DNA from: Actinopolyspora lacussalsi
Lineage (GTDB): Bacteria; Actinomycetota; Actinomycetes; Mycobacteriales; Pseudonocardiaceae
DNA length: 64,000 nt
Assembly: GCA_030803735.1 (NCBI GenBank)
Contig: JAURUC010000001.1
Span: 939,501 to 1,003,500, forward strand
Reading direction: 5' to 3'
Shown here piece after piece: positions 10,346-18,046 of the stretch. Positions within the stretch are counted from its first letter, which is position 1; every line of letters starts with the position of its first letter. Under the pieces are notes generated by a model. That model made no database searches, was not told the origin of the DNA, and saw nothing but the letters and a program-made list of their open reading frames with translations. The position numbers and the translations under genes were made by a program.

Positions 10346-10455
10346 CGCCGCCCGCCGGAGGTGAGGCGCTGTTTCCGGTGCGGATACGCCCCGGACACAG
10401 CCTTGCCGGGTGTCTTTGCCCTCCCACCTGCCGTCGTCCGGGGGCGGGGCTGGGC

Positions 10456-11163
10456 TCACTGCCCGGGAGTGGGGAAGTCCTCGCTCATGCCGATGGCTCG
10501 CATCGTGTGGGTCAGGTGTTCGCGCAGCCTACGTTTGGCCTCGGCCGCGTCGCCGTCGCGGAGGGCGGTGACCAGTCCGTTGTGCTGTTCGGTGACCGCG
10601 GTACGCCGGGATGCTTCGTGGGTGCGGGCGGTTGATGTGATGCGTAGTTGGCGGTCGCGGAGCGCGCTGTAGAGGTCGGTGACCACGGGGCTGTCGGCGG
10701 CGGCGACCAGCTGTGCGTGGAAGTCGCGGTCGGCCTCGTGCATCTCGGAGTCGGAGAGTTCGCCGGGGTCGCAGGCGGGGTGGTCGAGCAGCCGTCGTCC
10801 GACCGTGACGAGGTGTCGCTCCCCGAGGGCGGCGAGTTTGTCGATCGCGAAGCTTTCCAGGGCGAGACGGGCTTCCAGCAGTGAATGCGCTTCGGCCGGG
10901 GTGATCGGTACGACCAGGGCACCCCGTTTGGGGTACAGCCGTAGGAATCCCTCGCTCTGCAGCCGCAGGAAGGCTTCCCGGACGGGGGTGCGGGACATGC
11001 CCAGTGTTTGGGCGATCTCCCCTTCGGACAGCAGGTGCCCGTCGGGGTGGCTGCCGTCCAGCAGTCCTGCTTTGACGTGCCGGTAGGCGCGGTCCGTGGC
11101 GGGTTGCCGCTGCCGCTCGCCGGAGGGGGGAGGGGCCGTCTCCGAGGGTGTTGTGTTCGACAC
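10456..11163 (-). CDS. GntR-family regulator, FCD subfamily
   Basis: A 235-residue regulator with an N-terminal winged helix ('YRHVKAGLLDGSHPDGHLLS', 'IAQTLGMSRTPVREAFLRLQ', 'GFLRLYPKRGALVV') and a C-terminal all-helical FCD effector domain ('ARLALESFAIDKLA', 'DRDFHAQLVAAADSPVV', 'EQHNGLVTALRDGDAAEAKR', HLTHTM) carrying the usual Asp/His metal-ligand positions. It is divergent from an MFS transporter, and the 60-bp gap contains a cttgtat/atacaag inverted repeat. It probably represses the transporter and itself in response to an organic acid-type ligand; the ligand is unknown. Confidence 0.88.
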   Translation of the reverse strand: MSNTTPSETAPPPSGERQRQPATDRAYRHVKAGLLDGSHPDGHLLSEGEIAQTLGMSRTPVREAFLRLQSEGFLRLYPKRGALVVPITPAEAHSLLEARLALESFAIDKLAALGERHLVTVGRRLLDHPACDPGELSDSEMHEADRDFHAQLVAAADSPVVTDLYSALRDRQLRITSTARTHEASRRTAVTEQHNGLVTALRDGDAAEAKRRLREHLTHTMRAIGMSEDFPTPGQ

Positions 11164-11186
11164 GGTGTCATTCTACTTCCACCCGG

Positions 11187-11209
11187 CTTGTATCTAAGAT
11201 GCATACAAG
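11187..11209. promoter_or_regulatory. Probable GntR operator between GntR and MFS genes
   Basis: cttgtat (11187-11193) and atacaag (11203-11209) form a perfect 7-bp inverted repeat with a 9-base spacer. The TTGTAT...ATACAA arms are typical for FCD-type GntR proteins. It lies 24 bases upstream of the GntR start and 13 bases upstream of the transporter start. Confidence 0.6.
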
Positions 11210-11222
11210 TTTGGAGGTGGGT

Positions 11223-12563
11223 GTGCGCGTCACGATCGGCCCTTCGGAATCCTCGGTCACCGAGTCCGTCCCGACGGCGACGTCACGACGGGCCTGGCTC
11301 GTGTGGTCGGTGGCGGCGGCGTGTTACTTCGTGGCGCTGTTTCACCGGGCGAGTCTGGCGGTGGCCGCCGATGCGGCGCTGGATCGGTTCTCGGCCGGCC
11401 CTGCCGCGTTGTCTGTTCTCTCGGCGCTGCAGCTGGGGATCTACCTGGCGTTGCAGATCCCGGCGGGTGTCCTGGCCGACCGGATCGGCCCGCGACGACT
11501 GATCACCGGGGCCACGTTGGCGTTGGCCGTGGGTTCGGCGGTGTTCGCGGTCAGCGCGTCCCTCGTGGGCGGGTTGGCGGGACGTGCGTTGATCGGTCTC
11601 GGTGACGCGTTCCTGTTCACCAACGTCCTGCGGCTGGCCGCGCATTGGTTCCCGGCCGAGAGGTTCGGCAGGATCGCGGCGTTGACCGGGTTGGTCGGCG
11701 GTGTGGGCCAGTTGGCGGCCACCGCTCCGCTCGCCACCTCGCTGCGTGTGCTGGGGTGGCTGGGCACGTTTCTGGGGGCGGCCGGGTTGACCGCGGTACT
11801 GGCGGTGTCGGCCTGGGCGATGGTGCGAGACCGGCCCCGGGTGGTGGACTCCGGTGATGCCGTCGGCCGGCCATCGTCGGCTCGGGAGGTCGAGCCGGTG
11901 CGGGTGGCGCTGCGGGCTGTGGTGACCACGCCCGGCACGTGGCACTCGTTCTGGGTGCACTTCGTGATGATGGGGCAGTTCGTGGCGGTGACGGTGCTGT
12001 GGGGGCCGCCGTGGTTGATGCGGGCGCAGGGCTACGGTGCCGCGGCGGCGGGGAACTGGGTGTTGCTGTGTGTGGCGGGGTTCCTGGTGGGGGCTTGGGC
12101 GTGTGGGCAGTTCGTGGCGGGGCGACCGGCACGTCGGGAGCGGTTCGTGCTGGTGTTGTCGTTGCTGCTGGCCGTGGTGTGGCTGACCGTGATCGGCTGG
12201 CCCGGAGTGCTGCCCGTCGCGTTGCTGGCGGTGTTGCTGGTGCTGATCGGAATCGGTGGCGGGGCGGCGATGCTGGCTTTCGACGGGGCCAGAACGGTCA
12301 ACGCGGCACACCGGTCGGGGCTGGCGGTGGGTACCGCGAACATGGGTGGCTTCACCGCCGCTGTGCTGATCCAGCTCGCCGTTGGTGGGGTGCTGCGGGT
12401 GGCCGAGGGGCTGGCGGCGGGCCCGTCCTACCGGTTGGCCTACGTGCCGGTGTTGCTGGTGATCGTGGTGGGCGCGCTCGGCCAGCTCCGGCAGTCGCGG
12501 CGCGCCCGTGGGGTTGGCCGGGGGCGAGCTCGGTTTCAGGGCACGCGTCCGACTCCGACGTAG
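11223..12563 (+). CDS. MFS transporter
   Basis: A 446-residue major facilitator with about 12 hydrophobic segments and the loop 2-3 signature 'GVLADRIGPRRLITGATLAL'. 'GLGDAFLFTNVLRLAAHWFP' and a second-half 'GTANMGGFTAAVLIQLAVGG' resemble the nitrate/nitrite porter-ACS-like group of actinomycete carriers; the substrate is not evident. GTG 11223 is chosen because a ggaggtgg site lies 3-10 bases upstream; ATG 11199 would place that site inside the coding region. The 3' end overlaps the convergent methyltransferase gene by 28 bases. Confidence 0.88.
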   Translation: MRVTIGPSESSVTESVPTATSRRAWLVWSVAAACYFVALFHRASLAVAADAALDRFSAGPAALSVLSALQLGIYLALQIPAGVLADRIGPRRLITGATLALAVGSAVFAVSASLVGGLAGRALIGLGDAFLFTNVLRLAAHWFPAERFGRIAALTGLVGGVGQLAATAPLATSLRVLGWLGTFLGAAGLTAVLAVSAWAMVRDRPRVVDSGDAVGRPSSAREVEPVRVALRAVVTTPGTWHSFWVHFVMMGQFVAVTVLWGPPWLMRAQGYGAAAAGNWVLLCVAGFLVGAWACGQFVAGRPARRERFVLVLSLLLAVVWLTVIGWPGVLPVALLAVLLVLIGIGGGAAMLAFDGARTVNAAHRSGLAVGTANMGGFTAAVLIQLAVGGVLRVAEGLAAGPSYRLAYVPVLLVIVVGALGQLRQSRRARGVGRGRARFQGTRPTPT

Positions 12564-13345
12564 CCGTATCGGCAGCTTTGCTGTTCCTCGCTCAAGGCTT
12601 GTTGGGCGGGACTCCAGTCGGGGTAGTGCACGAGTCCGGGTGGAACCAGCTCGGTTCCGGAGAACCAGCCCGCGACTTCGTCGTGGCTGCGCAGCACCAG
12701 TTGTTCGTCGGCGTGCTCGTAGGAGGCCACGACCTGGTCGATCTCGTCCCGCAGGTCGGCGGGCAGGTCGTCGTCGCTGGCTTGTGAGATCGCCAGGTAG
12801 CTGCCGGAGCTGAGTCGCTCGCGGTAGGTGGCGATGATGTCACCGGGCCGGTCCCGCGGGCCGATGAACAGCAGGACACCGACGATGAGCAGCCCGACGG
12901 GGCGGGAGAAGTCCAGCAGTTCGCGGGTTTCCGGATGGTCGAGGACGGACCGGGGGTCGCGCAGGTCGGCGTTGAGGATCGTGACGTTGGGGTTGTCGGC
13001 CAGTTCGGCGCGGGAGGTGTTGTAGGCGATCGTTTCGTAGTCGACGTAGACGACTCGCGCTCGTGGGTTGTGCTGTGCCGCGATTTCGTGAACGTTGCCC
13101 ACGGTGGGGATGCCCGAACCGAGATCGAGGAACTGGTCGATTCCCTGTGCGGCCATGTAATGCACGGCGCAGCGCAGGAAGGAACGGTTGAGCTGCGCTC
13201 CCAGTGACCAGCGGGGCGCTGATTTCTTGATGCGTTCGGCCAGTTGCCGGTCGGCTTCGGTGTTGTGATTGCCGCCGAGGAACACGTCGTAGAGCCTGGC
13301 TGAGTTCGGGCGGTCCCCGTTGAGTTCCGCTGTCTTCTCGTCCAT
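12536..13345 (-). CDS. SAV2177-family (DUF574) SAM-dependent methyltransferase
   Basis: A 269-residue protein with the family opening 'PNSARLYDVFLGGNHNTEAD' (S-R-x-Y-D-x-x-L-G-G-x-x-N) and a SAM-binding 'IDQFLDLGSGIPTVGNVHEI', followed by RVVYVDYETIAYN and 'NVTILNADLRDP'. The family is abundant in actinomycetes and structurally a methyltransferase, but its physiological substrate is unknown. ATG at 13345 is the conserved start (MDEKTAELNGDRPNSARLYD); the open frame extends further upstream without character. It converges with the MFS gene, sharing 28 bases. Confidence 0.88.
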   Translation of the reverse strand: MDEKTAELNGDRPNSARLYDVFLGGNHNTEADRQLAERIKKSAPRWSLGAQLNRSFLRCAVHYMAAQGIDQFLDLGSGIPTVGNVHEIAAQHNPRARVVYVDYETIAYNTSRAELADNPNVTILNADLRDPRSVLDHPETRELLDFSRPVGLLIVGVLLFIGPRDRPGDIIATYRERLSSGSYLAISQASDDDLPADLRDEIDQVVASYEHADEQLVLRSHDEVAGWFSGTELVPPGLVHYPDWSPAQQALSEEQQSCRYGYVGVGRVP

Positions 13346-13570
13346 GGGGTGCTCGCGTTCGGTGTCGGGTGATCTTGTCGGCCACACTCTACGTGCGCTG
13401 CCGGTGACTGCCCAGTTCTCGACAGTGACAGTGGTGGGGGCTCGGCGGTCCGCGATGGTTGCCCGGCGCGTGAGTGAGGACCGTGCGAACCAGCGCGCAC
13501 GGAGCGTTCGGAGCAGTCGGCGGGGAAGATCGGGCACTGGGGCAGGGGGCAGGTCCGACCTAGCCTGTTT

Positions 13571-13589
13571 TGGAAAGCGTTTTCTTTCC
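13571..13589. promoter_or_regulatory. LacI-family operator upstream of pectate lyase
   Basis: tggaaagcgttttctttcc (13571-13589) matches the LacI/GalR-type consensus GAAAGCGnTTTC: ggaaagcg and the opposing half flank the central CG. It lies 22 bases before the lyase start, where it could block transcription. No LacI-family gene is in the window, so the regulator would act from elsewhere. Confidence 0.6.
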
Positions 13590-13610
13590 CGGCAGGAAAA
13601 GGTAAGAGCT

Positions 13611-14399
13611 TTGTTGACAGGTATTTCGTCCCGAATTCGGAAAAGTCTGTACCTGGCGACGTTGTCCACGATGACGGTGCTGGGAACGGTGGTGGCGGTT
13701 CCGTACGGACACGCAGAAGTGCCCGTACCGGATGCGCGGGGAGAGCAGGCTGTGGATGCCACGATCACTGTCGAGGGCACGATGGACGGTGGTCTGACCC
13801 GATACTACGGCGAGGGAGAGCTCGGCAGTGGTGACCAGACCGAGGGGCAGCCACCGATCTTCGAGCTCGCCGACGGGGCCACGCTGCAGAACGTCATCAT
13901 CGGCGCCCCGGCCGCCGACGGGATCCACTGCGAGGGTTCCTGCACCCTGCGCAACGTGTGGTGGGAGGACGTCGGCGAGGACGCCGCGACGTTCGACGCC
14001 GACTACGCCTCGGCCACGATGACCGTGCGGGGCGGCGGTGCCCAGTACGCCGCGGACAAGGTGTTTCAGGCCAACGGCGCGGGAACCATGACAATCAGTG
14101 ACTTCCGGGTCGAGGACTTCGGCAAGCTGTACCGCTCCTGCGGCAACTGCAGCGATCAGGTCGACCGCCACGTGGTCATCGACGATGTGACCGCCACCGC
14201 TCCCGGCGACACGCTGGCCGGTGTCAATATCAACTACGGTGACACCGCCGAGTTCTCCGACATCACGATCGTCGGTGGTTCCGAGATGGGAATCTGCTCC
14301 TGGTACGAGGGCATCGAGGACTCCGGCGAGCCCGAAGAGGTCGGCAGCGGTCCGGGGGTGAACTGCCTCTACGACCAGTCCGACATCACGTTCGAATGA
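13611..14399 (+). CDS. Secreted pectate lyase, PL3 family
   Basis: A 262-residue exported protein: N-terminal basic region plus hydrophobic core ('SLYLATLSTMTVLGTVVAVP') forms a signal peptide ending near the HAEV segment. The mature part shows the PL3 parallel beta-helix pattern: 'GATLQNVIIGAPAADGIHC', 'CTLRNVWWEDVGEDAATF', 'KVFQANGAGTMTISDFRVED', 'GKLYRSCGNC'. PL3 enzymes cleave polygalacturonate by Ca2+-dependent beta-elimination outside the cell. I take TTG 13611 after an aggaaaagg site; no ATG gives a full signal peptide (the first, 13671, cuts into it). A LacI-type operator lies just upstream, suggesting sugar-dependent control. Confidence 0.88.
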   Translation: MLTGISSRIRKSLYLATLSTMTVLGTVVAVPYGHAEVPVPDARGEQAVDATITVEGTMDGGLTRYYGEGELGSGDQTEGQPPIFELADGATLQNVIIGAPAADGIHCEGSCTLRNVWWEDVGEDAATFDADYASATMTVRGGGAQYAADKVFQANGAGTMTISDFRVEDFGKLYRSCGNCSDQVDRHVVIDDVTATAPGDTLAGVNINYGDTAEFSDITIVGGSEMGICSWYEGIEDSGEPEEVGSGPGVNCLYDQSDITFE

Positions 14400-14403
14400 C
14401 CTG

Positions 14404-14472
14404 TCGCCACTGCCGGATCCCGACAGTGGCGAGGCCGTCCGTCCCGCGTCGGCGATGTCGGGCGCGGGACGG
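14404..14472. terminator. Two hairpins between convergent pectate lyase and EamA genes
   Basis: tcgccactg (14404-14412) pairs perfectly with cagtggcga (14424-14432); ccgtcccgcg (14439-14448) pairs perfectly with cgcgggacgg (14463-14472). They occupy the 111-bp gap between converging genes and probably act in both directions. Confidence 0.65.
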
Positions 14473-14510
14473 GCTCTCGTTCCCGAATCGGAATAACCCT
14501 CACGGTGCGG

Positions 14511-15503
14511 TCAGGGGAGGCCGTTCCGGTCCCGCTGCTCAGCCCGATCGGTCCAGGAGGCACTGTCACGCGGTTTCTCACCGGTGTTCGTGAAGCGGCG
14601 GTGGAACGAGCCGGACGCGGAGGCGGCGTAGGCACTGGCGAGTATCAGGGCGCAGCCGAGCAGCTGCGGGAGCGTCGGCCGTTCGCCGAGGACGAGAGCC
14701 CCCAGGAGGAGAGCACCGACCGGGCTCAGCATGAGCAGAGCCGAGCTGACCGTGCTGCTCAGCCGAGAGGCCGCCAGGGCGACCAACAGCCAGCCGCCGA
14801 CCTGGCCGCACACCGCCGTCAGGGCCAACCATCCCAACGCCGCCCAGCCGGGTGTCACAGTGATGCCCTGCCACAGCACTCCAACGGTGACCGAGACGGC
14901 GACTGCCGAGATGAGCACGCCACAGTAGGACTGCACCACTCCTTCGGTGCGCCCGCCGCGGCGCAGCAGGAACAAAAATCCCGAGTAGCACAACGCGGCC
15001 AGCACGGCGTGGACCGTTCCGCGTGCCGGAGCGTCGCCGGAGACTCCGGTGCCGAGGATTCCGCCGGTGAGCACGATGCCCGTGCCCATGCAGCCAACGA
15101 CGACCGGGAAGGAGCGCGGTAGACGCTCGCGGTCGACGAGTGAGCTCAGCAGTGGAACGATGATCACCTGCGTGTTGACCAGCACCGCGGTCACCCCGGC
15201 GCCGACCTCGAGGATCGCCTGCGTCCACAACATCGCGTCCCCGGCGAAGAAGGCTCCTGCCGCCGCCGCGACGGCACCGCCGCGCCACGACAGCCCACCC
15301 GTCCGGCGCCGTTCACCGCGGGCCAGCGGCCACAGCAACGGCAACGCGAGCGCGCACCGAAAGAACGTGGCAGTGCCCGGTGACGCGGCGGACAGGTCGA
15401 TGAAAATTCCGGACGTGGCGATACCGAGCGCGCCCAGAGCGACCGCGGGCCGGGGTCGTACACGAGCCGCCCGCGAGAGGATCATGCCGGCATCGCGGTC
15501 CAT
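14511..15503 (-). CDS. EamA/DMT-superfamily transporter
   Basis: A 330-residue protein with ten hydrophobic segments arranged as two EamA repeats: the first from 'VALGALGIATSGIFIDLSA' to 'PVVVGCMGTGIVLTGGILG', the second from 'AVLAALCYSGFLFLL' to 'QLLGCALILASAYAAS'. Typical EamA residues 'AILEVGAGVTAVLVNTQVII' and 'SSALLMLSPVGALLLGALVL' plus GERPT are present. Such drug/metabolite transporters export amino acids, nucleosides or drugs; the substrate is unknown. The 35-residue polar tail is probably cytoplasmic. ATG 15503 is used; ATG 15485 is also possible. Confidence 0.85.
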   Translation of the reverse strand: MDRDAGMILSRAARVRPRPAVALGALGIATSGIFIDLSAASPGTATFFRCALALPLLWPLARGERRRTGGLSWRGGAVAAAAGAFFAGDAMLWTQAILEVGAGVTAVLVNTQVIIVPLLSSLVDRERLPRSFPVVVGCMGTGIVLTGGILGTGVSGDAPARGTVHAVLAALCYSGFLFLLRRGGRTEGVVQSYCGVLISAVAVSVTVGVLWQGITVTPGWAALGWLALTAVCGQVGGWLLVALAASRLSSTVSSALLMLSPVGALLLGALVLGERPTLPQLLGCALILASAYAASASGSFHRRFTNTGEKPRDSASWTDRAEQRDRNGLP

Positions 15504-15620
15504 GTCCCGAGACGATGGCCGTTCGCCGTGTGGTCGAGCAATCCGTTTATCGGGTTGTCGTATCGGCCTCTGAACGCCGCGCTGCGCATGTGCGCCGGGC
15601 GGGGAGTGGCGGTGGGTGGT

Positions 15621-16550
15621 TCATAGCCGGTTGAGGACGGGCACGGCGCGGTCGAGGGCGTCGCCGCGGACGACCCAGCGGGTGATGCCCCACCCGTGGC
15701 GGGCGGGGTGGAGCTGCTCGATGATTTCGTCGGTGGTGCCGATCCAGAGGTAGGGCACGGCCAGGATGTCCTCGATCGGCGTGTCGAGCTGCTCGGCGAG
15801 GGGCGCGGCAGCGGCGTGCCGGTCCTCGGTGACCACGACCTGCTGCACGATTGCCTCCACGCTCGGTCGGTTCGTGCCCGCGGCCCGTGCGCCGCGGTGG
15901 ATCCGCTCGACGTGTGCGTCCACGCGTTGCGGTGACCAGGACACGGTGTGGGAGTGCCCGTCGGGCAGCGTGCGGCCCAGTCCGGACAGCCCGACGGTGT
16001 CGGCGTGCGCCCCGCCCCAGCGCAGCAGGTCCGGGTTGGCGCCGCCGACCAGCAGCGGTATTCGTTGTTGGATCGGTCGGGGTGCCTGCAGGGACACGTC
16101 GCGCAGCGTCGCGAGCTCCTCGGCGGGAACGGTGGATCCGTCGAGCAGTTGGCGTACGGCCGTGGCCACGGTGCGCAGCCTGCGCACTCGCGCGGCCGGG
16201 GAGGGGCGGGTGTGTCCGGTCATTTCCCATTCGGCGGGGGTGTGTCCGGCTCCGAGGCCGATCTCGGCGCGACCGTCGGAGATCACGTCCAGGGTGGCCG
16301 CGTCGGTGGCGATCAGCAGCGGGTCCCGCACGCCGGTGTTGAGGACGTAGGTGCCCACTCGCAGTGTCGAGGTGGCGGCTGCCGCCGCGGCCAGGGCCAC
16401 GAACGGTGATGCGCCGACACCTGGGTGGTCGGCTGCCAGCAGCGCCCGAACGCCCAGGTCCTCGCAGCGGCGTGCCAGCTGTGTCCACGTGTCCGTTTGG
16501 TCCGGGGTGGCCTGTACCGAGATCTCGATCCGTTCGTCCGTCACGGGCAC
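15621..16550 (-). CDS. LLM-class flavin/F420-dependent oxidoreductase
   Basis: A 309-residue luciferase-like monooxygenase-fold protein: TIM-barrel elements 'LRVGTYVLNTGVRDPLLIA', 'DVISDGRAEIGLGAGHTPAE', 'PIQQRIPLLVGGANPDLLRW' and 'VPYLWIGTTDEIIEQL'. The GAGHTPAEWEMTG segment is typical of a mycobacterial/actinomycete subfamily assigned to coenzyme F420 (TIGR03621-like). Substrate unknown. GTG at 16550 is taken; a GTG two codons downstream (VTDERIEIS) is equally plausible and no good ribosome-binding site separates them. Confidence 0.85.
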   Translation of the reverse strand: MPVTDERIEISVQATPDQTDTWTQLARRCEDLGVRALLAADHPGVGASPFVALAAAAAATSTLRVGTYVLNTGVRDPLLIATDAATLDVISDGRAEIGLGAGHTPAEWEMTGHTRPSPAARVRRLRTVATAVRQLLDGSTVPAEELATLRDVSLQAPRPIQQRIPLLVGGANPDLLRWGGAHADTVGLSGLGRTLPDGHSHTVSWSPQRVDAHVERIHRGARAAGTNRPSVEAIVQQVVVTEDRHAAAAPLAEQLDTPIEDILAVPYLWIGTTDEIIEQLHPARHGWGITRWVVRGDALDRAVPVLNRL

Positions 16551-17286
16551 ACCGTGTCACTGGTGTGGGGCGGTGTGGCACCGATCGGTGTTGCGCGGAG
16601 AGCGAATCCGTGCGTTCGGGGCCGTTCGGTTTCGGGTGTTGGTGGTGTCCGTTCGATTGTCGGTGGTGTCCGGCCGGTCCTGGTGCGTTGTGGTTGGCGC
16701 CCGGCGGGGTGGTGTGCTCTGCGTCACCCGGTGGTGGTGGAGCTGTCGCGTCCGGTTGTGGAGCGTCGCGTGACGGGTTGTGGGTTTCTGGTCACGGTCG
16801 GTTTTTTCGTCGGGGTCGAGTGCCCTTCGTGGTTAGGGCACCGGTGACCAAGGGGGTAGCATTGTCAACAATCGGCGTCTTGAGTTGTGATGGTCGGGCG
16901 CCGTTGTGCGTGCCCGTTCGGGCGCGCACACGTGAAGGGAGTTTTCGGTGGCGCGTACCGCGAGCGCGAATGCGCTGTTGGCGGCACGCGTGCCTCCGCT
17001 ACTCGTGACGAGCGAGGATCGTCCGTCACCGAGACGCCGATCGTGCCGAGACCTGTGCGGGTGGCGAAACGGGCGCGGGGGTGTTCCGCGTTCGGGTGTC
17101 GTTCCTGTCGCTGTTTCGGACGCGGATGTGGTGTGTCATGCGTGTTCACCGGGTCTTGTTCGGTCGGGGGCCGGTTCTGTCCGGGTGGCCGGTCGGACTT
17201 GTTTCCGGGAGCGCGTCGTCGACGTGCCGCAACCGCCCCGCTCCCGCGGTCAGGGGTGGGGACCTCGAATGACGAGAGGGTGCGAG
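16551..17286. other. Long leader/gap upstream of the second GntR gene
   Basis: About 735 bases without a recognisable protein. It holds a GntR-type operator (16861-16872), an 11-bp hairpin (gtgcgtgcccg 16906-16916 / cgggcgcgcac 16919-16929) and, just after it, a clear ribosome-binding site (gaaggga) with a GTG at 16948. The frame from that GTG runs into the GntR gene, but its first 107 codons have no protein character. It may be the scar of a deleted gene, or a long regulated 5' leader. Confidence 0.5.
16861..16872. promoter_or_regulatory. Probable FCD-GntR operator (ATTGTCAACAAT)
   Basis: ATTGT and ACAAT form a perfect 5-bp inverted repeat around CA, the kind of site used by FCD-type GntR regulators. 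It lies 415 bases upstream of the GntR start and about 75 bases upstream of the well-placed GTG at 16948, which is where a regulated promoter would be expected. Confidence 0.5.
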
Positions 17287-17976
17287 ATGTTGGGAGTCGA
17301 CGAACAGAACCAGGCCGGGGAGTTGGAACCGGTTCAGCGCAAGTCCACGGCGGCGATCGTCGCCGATCAGTTGCGTGCGGCGATCATGTATGGCTCGTTG
17401 GCTCCGGGGAGTCAGCTGGGTGAGGCCGATCTCGCCACGCAGCTGGGTGTCAGTCGTGGGCCGCTGCGGGAGGCGATGCAGCGCCTCGTTCAGGAAGGAC
17501 TGCTGCACAGTGAACCCCACCGGGGTCTGTTCGTGACCACGATGGAGCCCGAGGATGTCCACGATGTGTATGTCGCGCGGCTGGCGGTCGAGCGCAGCGC
17601 GTGTGAGCAGATCGTGCGGCATCACCGGGTGGACGCGGTGGCGGAGCTGACCGGGGCGCACGCCAAGATGGTCGCTGCCGTGGCCAAGGATGACCGTGAC
17701 GGGCTCACCGAGGCCGATCAGGAGTTTCACGAGACGCTCGTGGCGGCTTCTCGCAGCCCTCGGCTGCAGCGGATGGCGCAGACGTTGTTGGTGGAGAAGC
17801 GGATGTGTCTGGCCGCGTTGGTTGATACGTATCCGGCGGACACGCAGGCGTTGGTCGATGAGCACAAGGGGCTGGTGGATGCGATCGAGGCCGGGGACGA
17901 GGGGTTGTTGCTGTCGCGGTTGGAGGAGCACATGAACGATGCGTTGCAGCGGTTGACGGCTTCGCTCGAGCAGTAG
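17287..17976 (+). CDS. GntR-family regulator, FCD subfamily
   Basis: A 229-residue regulator: winged helix 'VADQLRAAIMYGSLAPGSQL', 'LATQLGVSRGPLREAMQRLV', 'EGLLHSEPHRGLFVTTM', then an FCD domain ('ARLAVERSACEQIV', 'DQEFHETLVAASRSPRLQRM', DEHKGLVDAIEAGD, 'RLEEHMNDALQRL'). I chose ATG 17287, six bases after gaggg; ATG 17269 is an alternative. It converges with the succinate-semialdehyde dehydrogenase gene, with a large hairpin in the 70-bp gap. Target genes are not evident; autoregulation through the site at 16861 is likely. Confidence 0.87.
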   Translation: MLGVDEQNQAGELEPVQRKSTAAIVADQLRAAIMYGSLAPGSQLGEADLATQLGVSRGPLREAMQRLVQEGLLHSEPHRGLFVTTMEPEDVHDVYVARLAVERSACEQIVRHHRVDAVAELTGAHAKMVAAVAKDDRDGLTEADQEFHETLVAASRSPRLQRMAQTLLVEKRMCLAALVDTYPADTQALVDEHKGLVDAIEAGDEGLLLSRLEEHMNDALQRLTASLEQ

Positions 17977-17985
17977 ACGCACCCG

Positions 17986-18032
17986 CGTATCCGGGCGGCC
18001 CGTCGTGGCGGCGACGGCGCCGCTCGGATACG
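17986..18032. terminator. Bidirectional terminator between GntR and aldehyde dehydrogenase
   Basis: cgtatccg (17986-17993) pairs with cggatacg (18025-18032), enclosing a second stem cgtcg/cgacg (18001-18005 / 18011-18015). It sits between two converging stop codons. Confidence 0.6.
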
Positions 18033-18046
18033 GGAGTGCGCCCCTG

